64,000 nucleotides of DNA from Alkaliphilus hydrothermalis (GTDB taxonomy: Bacteria > Bacillota > Clostridia > Peptostreptococcales > Natronincolaceae): the NCBI RefSeq assembly GCF_016908555.1, contig NZ_JAFBEE010000001.1, forward strand, positions 1 to 64,000, written 5' to 3'. The notes beneath the pieces were generated by a model. The model made no database searches and had not been told where the DNA came from. It saw only the letters and a program-made list of their open reading frames with translations. Positions 9,801 through 19,001 of the stretch are shown in pieces. Made by a program: the position numbers and the translations under genes. The stretch's first letter is position 1. Each line of letters begins with the position of its first letter.

Positions 9801-12800
9801 GGGTGGCCCATAGAACCTCCCCTACAAATATAGGATTTTATCTATTGGCTGTAATAAGTGCCAGAGACTTTGGATATATCACGACGGGAGATATGGTGAA
9901 ACGAACTAGAAATACGATTGATACCATAAAGAAGTTAGAAAGTTGGAGGGGGCATCTGTATAACTGGTATGATACCAGAAGTCTTGAGGTCCTAAGACCC
10001 CATTATGTATCTACTGTAGACAGTGGAAATTTTGTCTCTTATTTAATTACCCTCAAGGAGGGATTAAAGGAGTATCAGGGGAGACGGATAATAGATCGGG
10101 AAATGATTGCAGGAATTAAAGACACCCTAATTGTTACTGATTGTTCTTCAAACCCTAAAGCCATCCTATTGGACAATTTATTGCAGCAGGGAGAATTGTC
10201 TATCAACGACTATTTTCAAGTCATTGATGAGTTCAACAGTATGGACTGGGACATTGAGGATGAAGAGGCACGGATGGAGGGACAAATAAAAGGACTTGTA
10301 AAGGAAATCGAAACCTATTTACCTATCTTAACCTTCCTTCGAAGAGAACCAAAGCTTATGGAAACACTCGATAAGCAAAAGGAAAACGCCAATGGAAATA
10401 AGTTAAAAGAAAATACGTTACAGTTCATTGAAGCATTAAAGAAAATCCCTAGTCCAAAGGATCTAGAGGTTATTTATGAAAAACTCGAGGAAAATCTAGG
10501 GAAAATCTCTTTAAAAGTGGCGACAGCAGAAGATAGAAATATACTTGAACTCTTTAGGGAAAAGGTAGCTGTAGCGAAGGGAAATACCAGTGCTTTAATT
10601 AATGACATTAATCAACTACAGATAGAAATTGAAGAATTGGTGGAGAGATCCAAATTTCAACATCTTTATGATTCAAAGCGCCATTTATTCTCCATTGGGT
10701 TTCAAGGGGAGGAAGAAAAACTCACCAACTCCTATTATGATCTATTAGCATCAGAAATGAGGATCACCAGTTATCTGGCTATTGTTAGGAGGGAGGTGCC
10801 ACAAAAGCATTGGTTCAAGTTAGGTAGAGCTTTATCTGTGGTGGATTACCAAAGGGGACTGGTTTCTTGGACAGGTACAATGTTTGAATATTTCATGCCC
10901 TATTTGAATATGAAGAACTATGAAAATACCCTATTAGATGAAACCTATCATACAGTTGTAAATGCCCAGCGAATCTATGGGGAAAAGAGAAATATTCCTT
11001 GGGGTGTGTCGGAGTCGGGGTATTATGCCTTTGATACAATGTTAAATTACCAATACAAGGCCTTTGGATTACCGGATTTGGGACTCAAAAGAGGTTTAAT
11101 TGAAGAGACAGTGATATCCCCCTATTCTACTATGTTGGCTTTGCCGATAGATCCTCGGGCAACCATGGGTAATATTCATAAGCTCATCATTGAAGGGGTA
11201 GAGGGGAAATATGGATTCTACGAGGCAGTGGATTATACGGCTGAAAGGCTGCCTAAAAACAAAAATAAGGAAGTTGTTCAGAGTTTCATGGCCCACCACT
11301 TGGGCATGAGCTTTGTCTCCATAAATAATTACTTCCATGATTTTATTATTCAAAAACGATTCCATCGGGACCCAATCATCAGGTCGGGAGAACTACTATT
11401 GCAGGAGAAAATGCCTTTGAGGGCTATTGTCACAAAGGAATACAAGGAGAGACTAGAGGAAAGAAAGGTAACGGAGACACCTCTAGAAAACGTCGTCAGG
11501 AGATATGGCATACCAGAGGAATTACCACCTAAAGTGCATGTTTTATCTAATGGAAGCTATGACTTGCTCCTTACTGACGGAGGGAATGGTTATAGTAAAA
11601 TAAAGGATATACAAATCACCCGTTGGAGGGAGGATGTTCTATCGGAGGGCTACGGAACTTATATTTTCCTCCACAATGTCAGCAATGGAGATACTTGGTC
11701 AGCCACCTATGAGCCTTTGAAAAAAGAGCCGGATGGATATCAAGTTGTCTTTTCTCAAGACAAGGGGAAATACATCCGTAATGACGAGAATATCGAAACA
11801 GTGACGGAGGTATTTGTTTCTCCAGAAGACCCAGTAGAAATAAGGAAAATGGAGATTACCAACCACGGGACAGAAACCGTCACCCTACAGGTTACAAGCT
11901 ATTTTGAGACGGTCATGACCAATCAATCGGCGGATGTTGCCCATCCGGCCTTTAGTAATCTTTTTGTAAGGACGGAGCTTTTGACTGACTACGATAGTCT
12001 ACTGGCATCCCGTCGACCAAGGGCCCATGGACAAACACCCCAATGGATTTTCCATGGTGTCTTGGTGGAAGGTGAAGTGGTAGGAGGACTACAATATGAA
12101 ACCAATAGAGGGAATTTTATTGGTCGTGGTAGAGCAATTAGTAATCCCTTGGCTTTAGAACATCCACTGAAGAATACTACTGGGATTGCCATTGATCCCA
12201 TCATGAGTCTTAGGAGAACTGTAAGAATTCCTTCTGGAAAAACAGCCTATATCACCTTCACCACTGGAATTGAGGGTAGTAAAGAAGGGGTGACGGAGCT
12301 AGTTAGAAAGTACCATGATAGTAATGTCATTAATCGTGCTTTAGATTTAGCCTTAACAAGAAGTCAAGTGGAGTCCACCTTCTTCAACTTTAAACCAAAG
12401 GAAATAAAGGTTTTTCAAGAGATGTTATCCCAGTTGTTATTCATCAGTCCCCTTAGAAGAAAATATGGGGAACTGTTGATGGAAAACAAAAAAGGGCAAT
12501 CGGGACTTTGGGCATACGGCATATCGGGGGATTTACCTTTACTATTGGTGACCATCAAGCGTATGGAGGATGTGGATATAGCAAAAGAAACCATCAGAGC
12601 CCATGAGTACTGGCGTTCAAAGGGAATTACGATAGATTTAGTTATCTTAAATGAAGACGAGAGCAATTATCTGCAACCGCTACAACAGGCATTAAGGGAT
12701 ATAATTTTTTCTAGCCCTAGTCGATACTTAGAAAATCAAAGGGGAGGAATCTTCATAAAGGATGCCAATGTCATGCATCATGAGGATAGAATATTACTGT

Positions 12801-15358
12801 ATACAGTGGCAAGGATGATTGTGGCTGGTGAAAAGGGAACATTGACGAAGCAATTGCAAATGCCAATGAAGGAAAAACAGTACCCTCAAGAGAAGGTCTT
12901 TCATGAAAAGAAACTAAAATTCCATAGTAAAGACATTCCTATAGATGTCAACTTCTTCAATGGCTACGGTGGATTCGATAAGGATGGAAAGGAATATGTC
13001 ATCAAACTAAAGGGGGATTTACAGACCCCGGCCCCATGGACAAACGTAGTGGCAAATGAAAATTTTGGGTTTATCGTCACGGAGGCAGGTTCAGGCTTTA
13101 CATGGGCTGAAAATAGTCGAGAGAATAAAATCACCCCTTGGTCCAATGACCCTGTTTCAGACCCCACTGGCGAAATCATTTATCTACGGGACGAGGACAA
13201 TGGAGAAGTGTGGAATATTACTCCTCTACCAAAGCGAAGAGAACATAGTTACGTTATCCATCATGGATTAGGCTACTCCACCTTCTTAAATCATAGTGAA
13301 GGCTTAGAACAGCAGTTGACCATGTTTGTACCAAAGGATGATCCAGTGAAGGTTAATTTTGTCACCATTAAAAATACCTCTGGAGAGAAAAGGAGGCTTT
13401 CTTTAACCTACTATGTGAATCCTGTCATGGGGGTCAGTGATGAAATGACTCGTCAATATATGGTGACGGAGATAAACAATGAAACTGGTGGCCTACTGGT
13501 TAGAAATCCCTACCAGACGGATTTTCCAGATAGAATTAGCTTTGTAGATACATCTGAGGTCATTTTCTCCTACACAGGAGATCGACAGGAGTTCATTGGT
13601 CTTGGAGGAAGTCTTAAAGAGCCTGCTGCCCTTAAAAGAGAAGGTCTTTCTAGGGAAACGGGGGCTGGTTTGGATGCTTGCCTAGTATTACAATGTCATA
13701 TAGAGCTGGAAGCCAATGAAGAAAAGCAACTGGTATTTCTCTTAGGACAGGAAAAAGAGACATCAAAGGTAAATGAGTTAGCTAAAAAATATAGGGATGT
13801 AAACACCTGTAGAGAAGCTCTAGAAGAGGTTAAAAACTACTGGAGGGGGTTATTTAACAAAATTCAAGTTAAAACCCCCGACACGTCTATGGATTTAATG
13901 CTGAACGCCTGGTTGCTTTATCAGACGATCTCCTGTAGACTGTGGGCTAGGTCTGCCTTCTACCAATCGGGGGGAGCCTATGGCTATCGGGATCAACTAC
14001 AGGATGCTATGAATATGTTGGATTCCGACCCAGACCTAGTGAGGAAGCAAATACTCATCCACTGTGAGCATCAATTCATAGAGGGGGATGTACAGCACTG
14101 GTGGCATCCAGGGGCAGGAGAAAAGGGGATAAGAACAAGATTCTCCGACGATCTCCTATGGCTACCCTATGCTACAGCAGAGTATTACCAACATACCCAA
14201 GATGAAGCCCTTCTCCATGAGGTGCGACATTTCCTAGAGGAAGAGCCCTTGAGGGAAGGCGAGGATGAACGATATGGTATACCAAAGATATCCGAAGAAA
14301 AGTCCTCAGTCTATGATCATTGCTGTCGTGCAATAGAACAATCTTTAAAATATGGAGTACATGGCATACCTTTGATGGGTTCGGGAGACTGGAATGATGG
14401 TATGAGTACAGTAGGAAACCAAGGCAAGGGAGAAAGTATCTGGTTGGGTTGGTTTTTGCATCGTATCCTAAAGAAGTTTTCCCAGATTTGCTATCTTCTG
14501 AAGGATGAAGAAAGAGGGGATCGTTATTTAAAAGTAGCGGATGAGATAGTTGCCAACATAGATGAACACGCTTGGGATGGAGAATGGTATATTAGAGCCT
14601 TCTATGATGATGGAAGTCCCCTAGGGTCCTCTGAAAATACTGAGTGTATGATCGATTCACTAGGTCAATCATGGTCCATTATTTCTAGAGAAGAAGAAAA
14701 TGAACGAAGCCGTGTGGCCATGAAGGCTGTGGAGGATTACCTTATCAAAAAAGATGAAGGTCTAATTCTACTCTTTACACCACCCTTTGATGAAAGTGAC
14801 CAAGAACCAGGCTATATCAAGGGATATGTACCAGGGGTACGGGAAAATGGTGGCCAATATACCCATGCTGCCTCTTGGGTAGTCAAAGGCTTTGCCCAAT
14901 TGAAGGATGGAGATAAGGCATGGCAACTATACAACATGATTAATCCAATTAATCATACCCGTACTGACTTGGAGTGTGCCACCTATAAAGTAGAACCCTA
15001 TGTCATGGCGGCGGATGTTTATGCTGTTGCCCCTCATGTTGGAAGGGGAGGCTGGACATGGTATACAGGTGTAGCTGGATGGATGTACAGTGTCGGTCTA
15101 CAGGATATACTGGGGATTAAAAAACGAGGAAATAAACTATTTATAGTTCCTTGTATTCCTAGAGACTGGACTTGCTTTGAAGTGAATTACAACCACAACA
15201 ATACCCAATATCATATTGCCGTAAAGAATCCCTTTGGAGTCACCCACGGCATCCGAAGAATTATGCTGGATGGTGGAAATATCAAAGAGGATTACATCAA
15301 TCTAGTGGAGGATGGCAAGAGCCACTGGGTTGAGGTGATTTTGGGGGAAAAGGAATAG
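6806..15358 (+). CDS. Cyclic beta-1,2-glucan synthase-like giant membrane enzyme (NdvB/ChvB type)
   Basis: This 2850-residue protein has the architecture of cyclic glucan synthases. A long N-terminal region leads to membrane segments near 375-430. A GT84-type glycosyltransferase follows, with TLDADTYLP near residue 595 and the QxxRW-like RWVRGDWQ near 743, then more membrane helices to about 950. A glycoamylase-type domain comes around 1300-1560, and two GH94-like blocks occupy the C-terminal half. The GH94 acid motif GSGDWNDGM lies near 2528. The family polymerises glucose from UDP-glucose and cyclises the chain by phosphorolysis. The exact product here is inferred. The ATG at 6806 abuts a GGGAG, so the start could lie slightly downstream. 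A terminator follows. Confidence 0.9.
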   Translation: MISIFNDYLNRKNIKIEEFNDVVLNREELENKARGLAKSHRVSKKEKSAKSLLYRLDHHYSKISAVYQEVYLNNQNEEVTPPAQWLLDNFYKIEEQVKDIRQNILRERFMKLKVLDGGFLKGVPRVYAIALKLVSYTDGSLDEATLVRFINAYQKQQVLTIAEVWSLSLMIRIALIEKIRIVCEGIHRTEIAWQQASELMQKKPEEIAPYIEDELEKCSSINGLLVERLLRLLRRQDQEGATIINAIEEGLKKYHLNIKELTEDVHHQQATSKITIGNCIISLNLVATIDWNDIFEDMSGVEAILCQDPAGIYEKMDFESRDHYRQQVEKLAKEQQIPEEKVAKDAINRAKKFSGEDLNDSEGHVGHYLLKRERKHLSDYLIPIVFITFVIVGLLVGYSYSYTGRMEILQTLLIIFVVLIPASEIAITFTNRIFTKRYPPDFIPRIEYREGVPEEATTLVVIPTLVPNKERVKELLELLEVYYLANREKNIYFSLAGDFKDSIEQTDSADQEIIDFAFKEVKKLNEKYASNEHLFYYLHRHRQFSETQGKWMGWERKRGALEELNRLLAGDQNTSYSYVSGKFPKGKEIKYVITLDADTYLPMNTAKKLIGMMEHPLNRPVINQHKGIVEKGYGLIQPRIDVSVEGANQSFFTKVFAGQAGIDPYTTASSEVYQDLFGEGIFTGKGIYNLKVVNEVLGHKLPENAILSHDLLEGSYLRTALVSDVQLIDGYPAKYSSFMMRLHRWVRGDWQLIKWLSASTPINALSKWKIFDNLRRSLVSTSQLLVLILGLSLFQGSPLVWVGFGLLSIFIPLILSTVDYIKLKYFTGPRQGMSGNFALGMKSTFYMTMLSLAFLPYQAYMMMDAILRTLHRVFISRKNLLEWVTVADSEKKLRNDASSYIRRMVAVFPVVGVTVLLILLIRPFNIIYGIPLLLLWLISPWIAFRVSHPEVNKMEILEESDLQELRRLARKTWAFYEDLVTEEENYLPPDNIQMYPPKGVAHRTSPTNIGFYLLAVISARDFGYITTGDMVKRTRNTIDTIKKLESWRGHLYNWYDTRSLEVLRPHYVSTVDSGNFVSYLITLKEGLKEYQGRRIIDREMIAGIKDTLIVTDCSSNPKAILLDNLLQQGELSINDYFQVIDEFNSMDWDIEDEEARMEGQIKGLVKEIETYLPILTFLRREPKLMETLDKQKENANGNKLKENTLQFIEALKKIPSPKDLEVIYEKLEENLGKISLKVATAEDRNILELFREKVAVAKGNTSALINDINQLQIEIEELVERSKFQHLYDSKRHLFSIGFQGEEEKLTNSYYDLLASEMRITSYLAIVRREVPQKHWFKLGRALSVVDYQRGLVSWTGTMFEYFMPYLNMKNYENTLLDETYHTVVNAQRIYGEKRNIPWGVSESGYYAFDTMLNYQYKAFGLPDLGLKRGLIEETVISPYSTMLALPIDPRATMGNIHKLIIEGVEGKYGFYEAVDYTAERLPKNKNKEVVQSFMAHHLGMSFVSINNYFHDFIIQKRFHRDPIIRSGELLLQEKMPLRAIVTKEYKERLEERKVTETPLENVVRRYGIPEELPPKVHVLSNGSYDLLLTDGGNGYSKIKDIQITRWREDVLSEGYGTYIFLHNVSNGDTWSATYEPLKKEPDGYQVVFSQDKGKYIRNDENIETVTEVFVSPEDPVEIRKMEITNHGTETVTLQVTSYFETVMTNQSADVAHPAFSNLFVRTELLTDYDSLLASRRPRAHGQTPQWIFHGVLVEGEVVGGLQYETNRGNFIGRGRAISNPLALEHPLKNTTGIAIDPIMSLRRTVRIPSGKTAYITFTTGIEGSKEGVTELVRKYHDSNVINRALDLALTRSQVESTFFNFKPKEIKVFQEMLSQLLFISPLRRKYGELLMENKKGQSGLWAYGISGDLPLLLVTIKRMEDVDIAKETIRAHEYWRSKGITIDLVILNEDESNYLQPLQQALRDIIFSSPSRYLENQRGGIFIKDANVMHHEDRILLYTVARMIVAGEKGTLTKQLQMPMKEKQYPQEKVFHEKKLKFHSKDIPIDVNFFNGYGGFDKDGKEYVIKLKGDLQTPAPWTNVVANENFGFIVTEAGSGFTWAENSRENKITPWSNDPVSDPTGEIIYLRDEDNGEVWNITPLPKRREHSYVIHHGLGYSTFLNHSEGLEQQLTMFVPKDDPVKVNFVTIKNTSGEKRRLSLTYYVNPVMGVSDEMTRQYMVTEINNETGGLLVRNPYQTDFPDRISFVDTSEVIFSYTGDRQEFIGLGGSLKEPAALKREGLSRETGAGLDACLVLQCHIELEANEEKQLVFLLGQEKETSKVNELAKKYRDVNTCREALEEVKNYWRGLFNKIQVKTPDTSMDLMLNAWLLYQTISCRLWARSAFYQSGGAYGYRDQLQDAMNMLDSDPDLVRKQILIHCEHQFIEGDVQHWWHPGAGEKGIRTRFSDDLLWLPYATAEYYQHTQDEALLHEVRHFLEEEPLREGEDERYGIPKISEEKSSVYDHCCRAIEQSLKYGVHGIPLMGSGDWNDGMSTVGNQGKGESIWLGWFLHRILKKFSQICYLLKDEERGDRYLKVADEIVANIDEHAWDGEWYIRAFYDDGSPLGSSENTECMIDSLGQSWSIISREEENERSRVAMKAVEDYLIKKDEGLILLFTPPFDESDQEPGYIKGYVPGVRENGGQYTHAASWVVKGFAQLKDGDKAWQLYNMINPINHTRTDLECATYKVEPYVMAADVYAVAPHVGRGGWTWYTGVAGWMYSVGLQDILGIKKRGNKLFIVPCIPRDWTCFEVNYNHNNTQYHIAVKNPFGVTHGIRRIMLDGGNIKEDYINLVEDGKSHWVEVILGEKE

Positions 15359-15416
15359 GATAGATGTAAAATACCTAAGATCTGAAGCAAAAATGAATTA
15401 AAAATAGAATGAGAAT

Positions 15417-15462
15417 GAGGAAGCAATAAGTAGTGGACAATTGCTTCCTCTTTCAATTTTTA
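15417..15462 (+). terminator. Terminator after the glucan synthase gene
   Basis: GAGGAAGCAAT pairs with ATTGCTTCCTC (15440-15450) across a 12-base loop and is followed by a T-rich stretch. Confidence 0.8.
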
Positions 15463-15623
15463 TAGATTCTTCAATACCTTTAACTCGTAAGTAGGGGATG
15501 AAATTTTTTCGATTCCTCAATTTATCGACAGACCAAGTAGTTCTCCAGCATGATTAAACGAGTTGTCGTATTAATTGTACCTAGAAATTTTATGTGATAT
15601 ATGTAAATTAAACTTTTACAACA
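15463..15623. other. Intergenic region without a recognisable gene
   Basis: Between the glucan synthase terminator and the promoter at 15624 there is AT-rich sequence with stops in all frames at short intervals. No gene, repeat or RNA was recognised here. The rest of the gap up to the NfeD gene holds a promoter and two very short frames listed separately. Confidence 0.5.
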
Positions 15624-15651
15624 TTGACAAAGCTAAGAGGAATGCTATAAT
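15624..15651 (+). promoter_or_regulatory. Sigma-A type promoter for the NfeD/flotillin operon
   Basis: TTGACA at 15624-15629 and TATAAT at 15646-15651 are both perfect consensus hexamers with 16 bases between. The nearest main gene starts almost 290 bases downstream, leaving a long leader that contains two ribosome binding sites followed by tiny frames. Confidence 0.75.
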
Positions 15652-15766
15652 ATGGAAATAAAGAAAAAGAGTGGGCGATTCTTAGAGGATTGTTTAAAAA
15701 TTTAACATATATCATTTTCGACAGAACCCAAAGTTTTTACCTTAAAATTATTTTAATAGGAGGAAA

Positions 15767-15787
15767 ATGGCATTCTACGCCGAATAA
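15767..15787 (+). CDS. Six-residue leader frame
   Basis: TAGGAGG lies four bases before an ATG that opens a six-codon frame, MAFYAE, ending in TAA. It sits in the long leader of the NfeD/flotillin operon. The strong ribosome site is the only support for translation. Confidence 0.3.
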   Translation: MAFYAE

Positions 15788-15830
15788 ATATAATTATACA
15801 TATAACAGTAATATATAGGAGGATAAATTG

Positions 15831-15911
15831 GTGTGTGTCCTAATAGATTATCTTAGTAAATGGTCTTTGATGAACACTATTGGCATATATGTAAATGGGG
15901 AGTTCACGTAA
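15831..15911 (+). CDS. Possible 26-residue leader peptide or small protein
   Basis: A GGAGG ribosome binding site lies eight bases before a GTG start. The frame encodes MCVLIDYLSKWSLMNTIGIY plus VNGEFT and stops 29 bases before the NfeD gene. The spacing is ideal for translation. The sequence does not resemble a known attenuator peptide: there is no run of one amino acid. It may be a small protein or a translational coupling device. Confidence 0.4.
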   Translation: MCVLIDYLSKWSLMNTIGIYVNGEFT

Positions 15912-15940
15912 TAAGGGAATAAAGACAAGGGGTGAAGCCT

Positions 15941-16480
15941 ATGAGTATGCTTTCTTTATATGATGTTTGCTTTAAAGTAGGTGTGTTGTTTACGGTTGTG
16001 ACTTTTCTTTTAGGGCAATTCTTTGACTTTATGGATTTTGATGGGGATCTGACGATGGATGGGGATATTAGCGGTGTGGCGGTATCACCCTTAAAGCCAG
16101 TAATCATCACTGCCTACATCACCGTATTTGGCGGAGTAGGGATTATGGCCCTGAATAAAGGTCTTAGTCAAATAATTGCATTTCTTTTAGCCATTTCCAT
16201 TGCCTTTGGGGTGGCGGCGTTATTATTCAAGCTAGTGATAGTCCCCTTACATAAAGCCCAAAGCACCAGTGCCATTTCTCAAGGCAACTTGATTGGACAT
16301 AAGGCAAAGGTGGATGTGGGAATGAAGGAGGCATCCTTTGGAAAAATATCCTATACTATTGGAGGAAACTCCTATACTGCTCCAGCAAAGGCAGCTGATG
16401 GAGAAGAAATTCTCAAAGGGGAAATGGTGAGGATTGTTTCAATTAAAGACAATACCTATTATGTAAATAAGTCTCATTAG
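15941..16480 (+). CDS. NfeD-family membrane protein (YuaF-like)
   Basis: This short NfeD-type protein has hydrophobic helices in the first 95 residues and a C-terminal OB-fold-like region (GNLIGHKAKVDVGMKEASFG to the end). It lacks the N-terminal serine protease domain of long NfeD proteins. Members of this class pair with flotillins in membrane microdomains, and here a flotillin gene follows 85 bases later. An in-frame GTG at 15932 is closer to the AAGGGG ribosome site than is ideal; the ATG at 15941 is eight bases away and is preferred. Confidence 0.88.
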   Translation: MSMLSLYDVCFKVGVLFTVVTFLLGQFFDFMDFDGDLTMDGDISGVAVSPLKPVIITAYITVFGGVGIMALNKGLSQIIAFLLAISIAFGVAALLFKLVIVPLHKAQSTSAISQGNLIGHKAKVDVGMKEASFGKISYTIGGNSYTAPAKAADGEEILKGEMVRIVSIKDNTYYVNKSH

Positions 16481-16565
16481 AAAAAGGTATTAATTTTAGG
16501 GGTATTGGAAGGAGGAAAGTTGTTAAATAAAAAACATATAAAATAAAAAATTAGGAGGTATGGCG

Positions 16566-18026
16566 ATGGATGCTTTTATGATTCCTGGTATTATTGTTGG
16601 TGTAATTGTTCTACTGATTTTCAGTATTCTACTGATGTGGAAAAAGGTTCCTCAAGATAAGGCTATTGTTATTACTGGTCTTAGAAAGAGAGTAATCTCT
16701 GGGGGCGGTGGATTTGTAATCCCCCTATTAGAAAGAACTGATATTATCTCGCTGGAAAACATGAAGATTGAAGTTAGAACTGATGGGGCTTTAACTGAGC
16801 AAGGTGTTGACATTAAAGCCGATGGTGTAGCTGTATTAAAGGTAAAATCAGATTTAGAATCTATTTTATCAGCTATTGAGCAGTTCAATACTGGAGCTGA
16901 GAAAACAACGATCGAAAGTATTAAAGATACTGCTAAAGACGTATTAGAGGGTAAGCTAAGGGAAATTATTTCTAAGATGTCTGTAGAAGAAATTTACAAA
17001 GACAGAGAAAAATTTGCTTCTCAAGTACAAGAGGTAGCTGCCCTAGATTTAGCCCAAATGGGTCTTGAAATCAAAGCCTTTACAATTAGAGATATCAAAG
17101 ACGATAATGGATACTTAGTTGCTTTAGGTAAGAAGAGGATCGCTGAAGTTAAGCGTGATGCTGAAATCGCTGAAGCAGAAGCAAATAAAGAAACAAAGAT
17201 TAAAACTGCCAATGCCAATAGAGAAGGGGAACATGCTCGATTGGTATCTGAGGCACAAATTGCTGAATCTGCTAAGGAAAAAGAGTTAAAGGTTCAGGCA
17301 TATCGTAAAGATCAGCAAACAGAAACTGCAAAGGCCGACCTTGCCTACGAAATCGAGGCTAGTAAGGTGCAACAGGAAGTAGAAAAGGAGAAAATGCAGG
17401 TTCAAATCGTTAAAAAGCAAAAGGAAATCGAATTAGCTGAGCAAGAGGCCCTAAGAAGAGAAAGAGAACTTGATGCAACAGTAAAGAAGCAAGCTGAGGC
17501 AGAAAAGTTCAGTCTTGAAAAGAAGGCAGAAGCTGCTAAATACAAAGAAATCCAAGAAGCAGAGGCAGCTGCTCAATCTATTAAACTTCGAGGGGTGGCA
17601 AATGCTGCTGCCCAAAGGGAACAAGGTATGGCAGAAGTAGAAATCATCCGTGAAAAAGGTAAGGCTGAGGCGGAAGCAATGCTAAAGAAGGCAGAAGCCT
17701 ACAAGCAATACAACGACGCTGCGATTACACAAATGATTATTGAAAAGCTTCCTGAAATCGCTAAGGCTGTAGCAGAACCATTATCTAAGACAGAAAAAAT
17801 TGTTATTGTTGACTCTGGAAATGGCAGTGGAAATGGTCAAGGGGCAGCAAAGGTTTCAAAATATGTTACTGATATAATGGCATCTTTACCCGAGACAGTA
17901 AATGCATTAACAGGTGCAGATTTGACCCAAATGTTGAGTAAATTTACTGGCCAACAGGGATCAAATGTAGCTCAAGAAGTATCACAGATCCAAAGACTAC
18001 AGCAGCAACCAACAAAGGAACAATAA
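16566..18026 (+). CDS. floT: Flotillin-like SPFH-domain protein (YuaG/FloT type)
   Basis: An N-terminal membrane hairpin (IPGIIVGVIVLLIFSILLMW) is followed by an SPFH/band-7 domain to about residue 190. A long charged coiled coil rich in EA/KA repeats covers roughly 190-400, and the tail includes GNGSGNGQG. Flotillins scaffold detergent-resistant membrane domains. Pairing with the upstream NfeD gene matches the yuaFG arrangement of Bacillus. AGGAGG lies seven bases before the ATG at 16566 but only one base from an earlier in-frame ATG at 16560, so the later start is chosen. Confidence 0.95.
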   Translation: MDAFMIPGIIVGVIVLLIFSILLMWKKVPQDKAIVITGLRKRVISGGGGFVIPLLERTDIISLENMKIEVRTDGALTEQGVDIKADGVAVLKVKSDLESILSAIEQFNTGAEKTTIESIKDTAKDVLEGKLREIISKMSVEEIYKDREKFASQVQEVAALDLAQMGLEIKAFTIRDIKDDNGYLVALGKKRIAEVKRDAEIAEAEANKETKIKTANANREGEHARLVSEAQIAESAKEKELKVQAYRKDQQTETAKADLAYEIEASKVQQEVEKEKMQVQIVKKQKEIELAEQEALRRERELDATVKKQAEAEKFSLEKKAEAAKYKEIQEAEAAAQSIKLRGVANAAAQREQGMAEVEIIREKGKAEAEAMLKKAEAYKQYNDAAITQMIIEKLPEIAKAVAEPLSKTEKIVIVDSGNGSGNGQGAAKVSKYVTDIMASLPETVNALTGADLTQMLSKFTGQQGSNVAQEVSQIQRLQQQPTKEQ

Positions 18027-18030
18027 TAAT

Positions 18031-18068
18031 AAAGCCCCCACGGTTATTAAAACTGCGGGGGTTATTTA
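18031..18068 (+). terminator. Terminator after flotillin gene
   Basis: GCCCCCacGGTT and AACtgCGGGGGTT form a GC-rich hairpin starting five bases after the stop codon, followed by a T-rich tract. Confidence 0.8.
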
Positions 18069-18234
18069 TTGTCTTAGAAAATTAATCGTCTAATGTAAGT
18101 TAGAAGTATATAAAGCTACAACATTCTTAAGTTTTTTTATTTATAAATAGACTTTTTTTAAATATCCCCGTATTAATTGGTGAAGAAGGAATTAAGGCAT
18201 AATAAATCTAATAAATCATACAGGAGGGAGAAAA

Positions 18235-18432
18235 ATGCAAAAACGATTATATAAGTCAAGACATGATAAAAAGTTATTCGGTGTTTGTGGTGGAGTTGCT
18301 GAATATTTTGGTATAGACTCAACTTTAGTAAGGCTAGGGTTGGTGCTTCTTACTTTAATGCCTGTTGGTTCAGGGATTATATTATATATTCTTGCAGCCA
18401 TCATTATGAATGAAGAACCGAGAAATTTTTAG
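18235..18432 (+). CDS. PspC-domain membrane protein, short form
   Basis: At 65 residues this is almost only a PspC domain: KSRHDKKLFGVCGGVAEYFG, then IDSTLVRLGLVL and one hydrophobic helix ending in AAIIMNEEP. PspC proteins sit in the membrane and are linked to envelope stress responses. CAGGAGGG lies seven bases before the ATG. It is the first of three genes with the second PspC protein and a LiaF-like protein, separated from the next by 74 bases. Confidence 0.9.
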   Translation: MQKRLYKSRHDKKLFGVCGGVAEYFGIDSTLVRLGLVLLTLMPVGSGIILYILAAIIMNEEPRNF

Positions 18433-18506
18433 AAAAAGAAGTAAATAAAAAGCAAAGTGAAGTTTAGAAGAAAAGATTAGAGCAAAATCATGTGGAGGGA
18501 TGTAAA

Positions 18507-19001
18507 ATGAAAAAAAAGTTATATCTATCTCGACGAGATAAAAAACTAGCTGGGGTATGTGGTGGAATCGCCGAGTATTTTGATATTGATGCTACTTTAG
18601 TAAGGTTACTGTGGGTGTTATTCACCATTATGCCCAATGGTGCAGGGCTAATACTTTACGTAATAGCTGCAATTGTAATGACTGAGGCACCTCGTCAGCA
18701 GGAAGTAAAAAATGATTCTTGGGAAGTTGAGGCTGAGGTGGAGGTTATGGATGATGAAGGAAATCCAAACAAAACTGAAGCTAGAGATTATGCAGAAGCA
18801 GAAAATATTGAAAGGGAAGAAAGCAGTCCACCAAAAAGGTCTGAAAGGGATGGTCTGTTAATAGGGGGAATATTAGTAATATTGGGAGGTTATTTATTTA
18901 CTAGAAACTTTTTTGACTTCTTTTGGTTGGACTTTAAATATCTAGTTCCAATGATCTTAATTGGAATAGGAGCTGCAATCTTAATAAAGGGAAGGAAGTG
19001 A
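18507..19001 (+). CDS. PspC-domain membrane protein, long form with C-terminal helices
   Basis: The first 60 residues repeat the PspC domain of the previous gene (SRRDKKLAGVCGGIAEYFD). An acidic linker (EVEAEVEVMDDEGNPN) follows, and then two hydrophobic segments near the C-terminus (GLLIGGILVILGGYLF and LVPMILIGIGAAILI). The ATG at 18507 has GGAGGG seven bases upstream, so the earlier in-frame GTG at 18492 is not used. The stop overlaps the start of the next gene, suggesting coupled translation and a shared envelope-stress role. Confidence 0.9.
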   Translation: MKKKLYLSRRDKKLAGVCGGIAEYFDIDATLVRLLWVLFTIMPNGAGLILYVIAAIVMTEAPRQQEVKNDSWEVEAEVEVMDDEGNPNKTEARDYAEAENIEREESSPPKRSERDGLLIGGILVILGGYLFTRNFFDFFWLDFKYLVPMILIGIGAAILIKGRK

